The notes beneath the pieces were generated by a model. That model saw nothing but the letters and a program-made list of their open reading frames with translations. It made no database searches and was not told where the DNA came from. 64,000 nt of DNA, taken from the NCBI RefSeq assembly GCF_000372725.1, contig NW_005202427.1:1090459-1154458 (forward strand). Direction: 5' to 3'. Position 1 is the stretch's first letter. Every line of letters starts with the position of its first letter. Below, in pieces: positions 59,738-64,000 of the stretch. This DNA comes from Emiliania huxleyi CCMP1516 (lineage: Eukaryota > Haptophyta > Isochrysidales > Noelaerhabdaceae). The translations under genes and the position numbers were made by a program.

Positions 59738-61561
59738 ATGGCCGCTCAGCGAGAGGTGTTTCCTCAGTATCATCACAACGTGGACGCGCTCAAATCCGTT
59801 CTCGGCATCCAAGGCGACGACGACCCTCCCAAAGAGGTACTCGATTTGTTCAAGGAGAAGCTGTACAATGTCGAGTCGACGATGAATACGATCTTCGAGT
59901 CAGGTGGTCTCCAGGATTGGCTCCAGACTCGCGCCCGCCTGCCTCCGCCCGACTCGCCGCCCGGCCGCTCTCAGAGTGCTCCACCTTCCTCGAAGCGGCA
60001 GAGGCCAGACGGCTCATCCCAGATTGAGCTCAACCCTTTCGAGCGTGCAGCGCTCGGAGAGGCCGAGTCTGTGGCCAGTGGAGCCGTTACTGCTACGGTG
60101 GACGCGATTGTGGAGGGACTGAAATCGGTCCTCGTTGACCTTCCAAAGCAGGTCGCGACTGCGACGGCCGCCGCTGTTCGCGCATTTGATCTCTCCGAAG
60201 AGGAAAAGGCCGCCGCCGCCGCAACACGCCAAAGTGCTGCACCCTTTGCAAAGATTGACGCATGCAAGAACTGCTTTGACATTGGCCAGCTTGAGGGATT
60301 CCGATTTGATCAGCAGCATGGCGACATCATTTGCAACTGCTGTTTCAAGTATGCCAGCTCCAGCTATGTGCCGCTGGCTCTGAAGGCTCGGACCGCGAGA
60401 AGCGTCGGCGTCATTGAAGGCATCAGGAACAGATCCACTCTCGGGCCCGCGCGTGCCTTCTTTTCTGTTAAGGCTGGAGTCAAACAGCATGTGCAGACCC
60501 AGATTCATCAGTGGTGCTCCCACCACGAGGTTGTCGAGTCGCAGTATGCTAGTGAGCGCCGTCGGGCTGGCATCATCATCAGTAAGCTGATCCTACAGGC
60601 GCCGGCACCGCTCACTGCCCACCATCCTCACTGCATGCACACACACGAACGCACACATGCACACACACGCACACACACACATACACACACACACGCGCTC
60701 GCCCCTCCGCCTCTGTCGCGCTGCAGGGCGTCAAATGCCACGACTCCGATCTGTCCTTTGAGGGCCGCGTCACCATGCTGCAGACCATTGGTGTCGATGT
60801 TGGGACAAAAAACCACTCTCGCTGGTTTGTCCCTCACCTTCGCTCATCCTTCCACGCCGTCACCTGCGCCGGCCTTGAGCTAGTGCTCACCAAGGTGATG
60901 CCAGCCATAGACCGCCCGCCTCCCTCGCCGCCCCGCCCCCTGCCGCTGCCGCCGATTCCCTCGGCCAGTTTGACGATGACAACTACGACCCGGGGCAGAC
61001 GTATGATGTCCCCCCCGCCGCTGCCAGCCCTGCTGCTGGCCCCGCTGCTCCCAGCCCTGCTACCGACAGCGGCGGCGGTGGCGCTGATCCAGGAGCTGTC
61101 GATGACATGCCGGCATTTAGTGTTGTCTGGAGAGAATTCGTCATGCTGTCTAAGCTGCTCACCGAGTGGGCACCTCGGCCAGGCTTTCAATCCTGGAACC
61201 GCGCGACCAGCAGCACCGTCATCATGAAAACTGTATTCACCGACGCCCGCTTCTACTCTTGCTGCAAAAACTACCTCTACCTCTGGGCGCACATGGCTAC
61301 AAAGTCAATGTGTGAGGCTGTTGTGGAGGGCATGGGCGGTGTGTGGGACCGCTGCGACCGCCAGGGCAACTGGGTCACTGCAACTGAGGAGGCTGTGATC
61401 GCGTGGAACGCGCCCCCACGCCCGTCGCCGTGCCCTTCATCAACCGTGCGCTCGAGAACTGGGGCGGGCTCAACTGGGAAGACCGCTTTCACCACAACGA
61501 CAGGTCACGTGCACAGAGGGGCGGCATTGGAGCTTCGCTGCACAGCGGGGTCTGGTCATGA
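59738..61561 (+). CDS. Transposase-like protein with Cys/His N-terminal domain, frame-broken
   Basis: Exon 1 59738..60598, GC-AG intron with a CACACA microsatellite, exon 2 from 60727. N-terminus: EVFPQYHHNVDALKSVLGIQ, a Ser/Pro linker, then a finger-like CKNCFDIGQL...IICNCCFKYAS, and FFSVKAGVKQHVQTQIHQWC with a BED-like HxxxxH spacing. Exon 2 reads HDSDLSFEGRVTMLQTIGVD, VGTKNHSRWFVPHLRSSFHA; the GVDVGTKNHSR block is shared with repetitive transposase-like families in other genomes, as I recall. The frame changes in a C-rich tract near 60930 (resuming with FDDDNYDPGQTYDVPPAA and SVVWREFVMLSKLLTEWAPR) and again near 61410 (PVAVPFINRALENWGGLNWE), ending at 61561. Both breaks are in C runs, so decay or sequencing error are both possible. 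Catalytic residues cannot be assigned. Confidence 0.6.
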
Positions 61562-61683
61562 CGCGGAAGAAGGCAGAGACACAGCGTCTGCCAGCCGAGT
61601 GCTACGACGTCAGGCCGAAGCCGCGTGGCCACAACTGACTGCAACAGACTGTCTTCATGTGTCTAGACTCTACCGCGGTGCGC

Positions 61684-61832
61684 TCCGCGCACATAGGTGC
61701 CAGCGCGCTCCGCGCGGTATCTAGCCAGCGCGCTCCGCGCGTGTGTGTCTAGCTAGCGCGCTCCGCGCGTGCGGTGTCCAGCTAGCGCGCTCCGCGCGTG
61801 TCCGGGTAGAGCACCGGCGCGCTCCGCGCGCA
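61684..61832. repeat. Subterminal GCGCGCTCCGCGCG motif array
   Basis: Six copies of GCGCTCCGCGCG spaced about 22-30 bp, partly with GTGTCTAGCTA between them. Two copies in the same orientation lie near the left end (59026-59064), and reversed relatives near 58862-58892. Confidence 0.85.
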
Positions 61833-62167
61833 TGAGAATCCAGTGCTTATGCTCATAAGCACTAAAAGCTCGTTTCTGCAGCTTGGATGTGGGGATGTGT
61901 GCCGTCACCAATACTGATCTAAATACTAAAACCTGGAAACCCTTGTTCAAAGCCGACCCTAAGCGCCATCCTTCCTGCTCTCACCTGATGCTGCTTCCCC
62001 GCGCCGCCTCCTTGGCCCCCCTGGGCGTATTTTCTACTCCCAGTGGGGGGCCTGGGCCCCCGGGCCCCCTCTTGTTTTCTGTTTTCTGTTTTTCAACACG
62101 CCCGCCCGCCCGCCACCCCGAGGCGGCTCGGCCCCCCACTTACCGAGAGATCAAAAACGCTCGGCCC

Positions 62168-62353
62168 TGTGAATGTTTGCGTGCGTCCCGTTCACAGATC
62201 ACACTATCTTAATCACTAATCGATCTTGACATGACGGCCTCTGCGCGCTCAGCGGCTGCCCGACTCCACGCAACTGTGACTTGACGCCTCTGCGCGCTAC
62301 GAGCGGCTGCCCGACTCCACGCAGCAGGACCTCTGCCGCTCCTCTACCCCTTG
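62168..62353. other. Short spacer with duplicated segment
   Basis: GACGGCCTCTGCGCGCTCAGCGGCTGCCC-type sequence occurs twice (62232-62270 and 62284-62322, imperfect), with CGACTCCACGCA in both. No gene seen. Confidence 0.6.
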
Positions 62354-64000
62354 ATGAGCGCTCCGCCCCTAGCGGCACCGAAGCCCAACACCCTTCACTG
62401 CCCAACGGCGTACAGCGGGAGCGCGAATGCTCCCCAGCTCCTGGGGCCAAACCGCTCGGCGCGTGCAGCGTGGTTTGCTGAGCTGCACGCGTGCCGCAAG
62501 TCGGAACTGAGCGGCTACGGTGGGGGAGTTTATGACCACCCACGCCTGCGGTGGTCGCAGCACGCGTTCGCAATCCCCATGGTTCAAGGGTACGAGCGCA
62601 CGCTGTACAATGAAACCTTGGGTCGGTGGACCGTTGACAAATACCTGTCGGATGTAGGGGCACGCTACGGCGGTGTGGATGCGATCCTGCTTTGGCCCAC
62701 CTACACTAACTTGGGGCTCGATGATAGAAATCAGCTGGACCTGTACCGTGCGCTTCCAGGTGGCATCTCGGCAGTGCGCAATGTGAGCGACCAACTTCGG
62801 CAGCGCGGCGTGCATGTGCTCTGGTCTTACAACCCGTGGGACACAGGCACGCGGCGAGAGGTAGCAGCAAACGGCAGCACTCCTGACGATGCCACTGTAT
62901 TCGCGTCCGTCCTCAAGGCTGGCGGCGCGGACGGGATAAATGGTGATACCATGAGCCACGTGCCGAAGGAGTGGTGGATCGACAGCCTAGCGGTCGGCAG
63001 CGAGGACACGTATCAACCCGAGGGCGGCGGGACGATCGCGTCGATGGACTGGGAGACGATGTCGGTCTGCCACTGCAAGTTCGACAAGGGAGCAGCGCAG
63101 GGGCCTACGGCGCAGACGGTCGATCATTACAAGTGGCTCGAGCCGCGGCGCATGACGAGCGTGCGCGACCGGTGGTCGCACTCGCACGTGGACGCGCTGC
63201 ACTTCTCCTTCTTCAACGGTGTTGGCTTCGAGACAACAGAGTCCAACTGGGGCTCGTGGAATGGCATCACGCCGCGCGACGGCGAGGCGATCCGCCGAAT
63301 CTTCACCATCCTGCGCTTCTTCGCGAAAGCGGGCCTCGTTGGTGCGAGCGGATGGGAGCCGCACGACCCTGGCGTGCTCGTCGATGGAGTCTTCGGCAGC
63401 CGCTTCCCGCTTCCGGCGCAGAATGAGACGCTGTACACGATGGTCAACCGCGCCGGCACCAGCCACAGCTCGAGGCCGCAGCTCGTCCTCCGCGCGGCAG
63501 AACGGGCCGCCCCGGCGTACGACTGCTGGCGCGGCGAGAGGCTCGCCGTCTCTCCCACGGACGGCTCAGTCAGCTTTGCGCTCGAGGCCTCAGGCTTCGG
63601 CTGCGTGCTCTCGTCGCACAACTCGACCGCTGGCGGCAGGCCACTCGCCGAGTTCCTCGCCACGATGCGCCGGCTGAGTGCCGCTGGCCCGCTCTCCGCG
63701 TTCAGCAGCGAGTGGACCTTTCTCAAGCAGACCATGGTGCCACACCCGCCCTCGCCGCCGACCGCGTCTGCTCCACCGGGCATGGTTCCCATCCCGGCAG
63801 CCAACTATTCATTCCACGTCGCCGGCGTCGAGGACCAGGGTGGACCGACGGGCCCCGACGTTCAATACCCCTGGGAGTCTCACCCTCAGCGCATTCACTC
63901 GGCCTTGCTGCAGGTCGCTGCATTTTTCATGGACAAGCATCCCGTGACCGCTGCTGAGTATGGAGCATATCTGAACGCCACCGGGTACGTGCCATGCGAT
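62354..64000 (+). CDS. Glycosidase-like protein with C-terminal formylglycine-generating-enzyme domain, 3' end outside window
   Basis: Open from Met 62354 to the window end, 549 codons with no stop. The first ~400 residues resemble a TIM-barrel glycosidase-like module: YGGVDAILLWPTYTNLGLDD, RGVHVLWSYNPWDTGTR, LKAGGADGINGDTMSHVPKE, HFSFFNGVGFETTESNWGSW. A beta-sandwich follows. From about residue 475 the FGE/SUMF fold begins: GMVPIPAANYSFHVAGVEDQ and FFMDKHPVTAAEYGAYLNAT. FGE-type domains oxidise sulfatase Cys or act as C-type-lectin-like scaffolds. The same two-module order is known, to my knowledge, in bacterial proteins, so transfer is possible. No leader is visible at Met 62354; an upstream exon may supply it. 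Several N-x-S/T sites support a secretory fate. Confidence 0.78.
   Translation, partial: MSAPPLAAPKPNTLHCPTAYSGSANAPQLLGPNRSARAAWFAELHACRKSELSGYGGGVYDHPRLRWSQHAFAIPMVQGYERTLYNETLGRWTVDKYLSDVGARYGGVDAILLWPTYTNLGLDDRNQLDLYRALPGGISAVRNVSDQLRQRGVHVLWSYNPWDTGTRREVAANGSTPDDATVFASVLKAGGADGINGDTMSHVPKEWWIDSLAVGSEDTYQPEGGGTIASMDWETMSVCHCKFDKGAAQGPTAQTVDHYKWLEPRRMTSVRDRWSHSHVDALHFSFFNGVGFETTESNWGSWNGITPRDGEAIRRIFTILRFFAKAGLVGASGWEPHDPGVLVDGVFGSRFPLPAQNETLYTMVNRAGTSHSSRPQLVLRAAERAAPAYDCWRGERLAVSPTDGSVSFALEASGFGCVLSSHNSTAGGRPLAEFLATMRRLSAAGPLSAFSSEWTFLKQTMVPHPPSPPTASAPPGMVPIPAANYSFHVAGVEDQGGPTGPDVQYPWESHPQRIHSALLQVAAFFMDKHPVTAAEYGAYLNATGYVPCD

Larger units (their letters stand above)
58660..62167. mobile_element. 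3.5-kb DNA transposon with 33-bp terminal inverted repeats
   Basis: GGGCCGAGCGTTTTTGATCT plus CTCGGTAAGTGGG at 58660-58692 is found as a perfect reverse complement at 62135-62167. Inside each end are Pro/Gly-type GC tracts (GGGCCCCC runs) and clusters of GCGCTCCGCGCG motifs (59026-59064 left, 61690-61830 right). Two divergent genes lie within: 59077-59493 (-) and 59738-61561 (+). The plus gene resembles proteins found in repetitive families of algae. Superfamily is unclear; the right end reads CAGGGCCGAG outward, which would suit hAT, but the left end differs and no target duplication was found. The element may extend slightly beyond these limits. Confidence 0.75.

Noticed and set aside
1..64000. 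CRISPR arrays, bacterial operons or phage genes
   Set aside because: No regularly spaced palindromic repeats with unique spacers; genes are spliced, widely spaced and eukaryotic in type.
1..64000. Dinoflagellate origin, suggested by GC and GA donors
   Set aside because: Gene orientation changes repeatedly, density is high and GC content is far above typical dinoflagellate genomes; a haptophyte-like alga fits better, though this is not proven.

Overview
The window looks like nuclear DNA of a unicellular eukaryotic alga, most likely a haptophyte; a pelagophyte or other secondary-plastid alga cannot be excluded from sequence alone. It is strongly GC-rich, compact and has genes on both strands. 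It carries many very short introns (about 47-130 bp), of which roughly half begin with GC rather than GT. It encodes eukaryotic housekeeping proteins next to families often expanded in such algae: an AP2-type multidomain protein, an expansin-like/CBM1 protein, ankyrin-dioxygenase, exostosin and FGE-type proteins. There is no sign of bacterial operons, Shine-Dalgarno sites or CRISPR. I found no tRNA or rRNA gene by eye.

Layout. 0-6 kb: a mitochondrial phosphate-carrier-like gene running off the left edge (-), an exostosin-type glycosyltransferase (+), and a secreted or membrane LEA2-like protein (-). 6-18 kb: a SANT/U-box-like protein (-), a centrin-like EF-hand gene (+), a cytochrome P450 (-), a gene of an uncharacterised SWL/HPDP...RGWC family (+) and a propeller-type glycan enzyme (-). 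18-30 kb: a GRIP-domain golgin (-) sharing a 171-bp divergent promoter region with NAD(P)HX epimerase (+), a poorly resolved coiled-coil gene (+), and a long dual-specificity-phosphatase/kinase-like gene whose 5' end carries a truncated methyltransferase segment (-). 30-41 kb: expansin-like/CBM1 (-), chromodomain protein (-), a second SWL/HPDP family gene with leucine-rich repeats (-), a repeat-rich stretch with a ~164-bp satellite and two interleaved long direct repeats, a frame-broken gene, and a tail-anchored protein (-). 41-52 kb: DNAJC21-like cochaperone (+), Ala-rich coiled-coil protein (-), triple-AP2 protein (-), an unknown small protein (+) and a broken DUSP. 53-64 kb: ankyrin plus phytanoyl-CoA-dioxygenase membrane protein (-), RFT1 (+), a 3.5-kb terminal-inverted-repeat transposon, and the start of a glycosidase-like/FGE-domain protein (+) running off the right edge.

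The most striking signal is in the introns. In at least nine of them, across six unrelated genes, the first 18-35 bases of the intron (sometimes with preceding exon) are repeated at the start of the downstream exon. Each repeat therefore spans a splice junction, and splicing removes exactly one repeat unit. Donors in these introns are GC, GT or even GA. A second signal is a short tandem motif, ACACGTCC and close variants, inside introns of four genes and always in the transcript sense. Together these point to intron birth by tandem duplication or by insertion of introner-like elements with long target duplications. Splice models for the golgin (9 exons), RFT1 (7), DUSP-kinase (6-7), DNAJC21, centrin-like and coiled-coil genes all close in frame, which supports the junction assignments.
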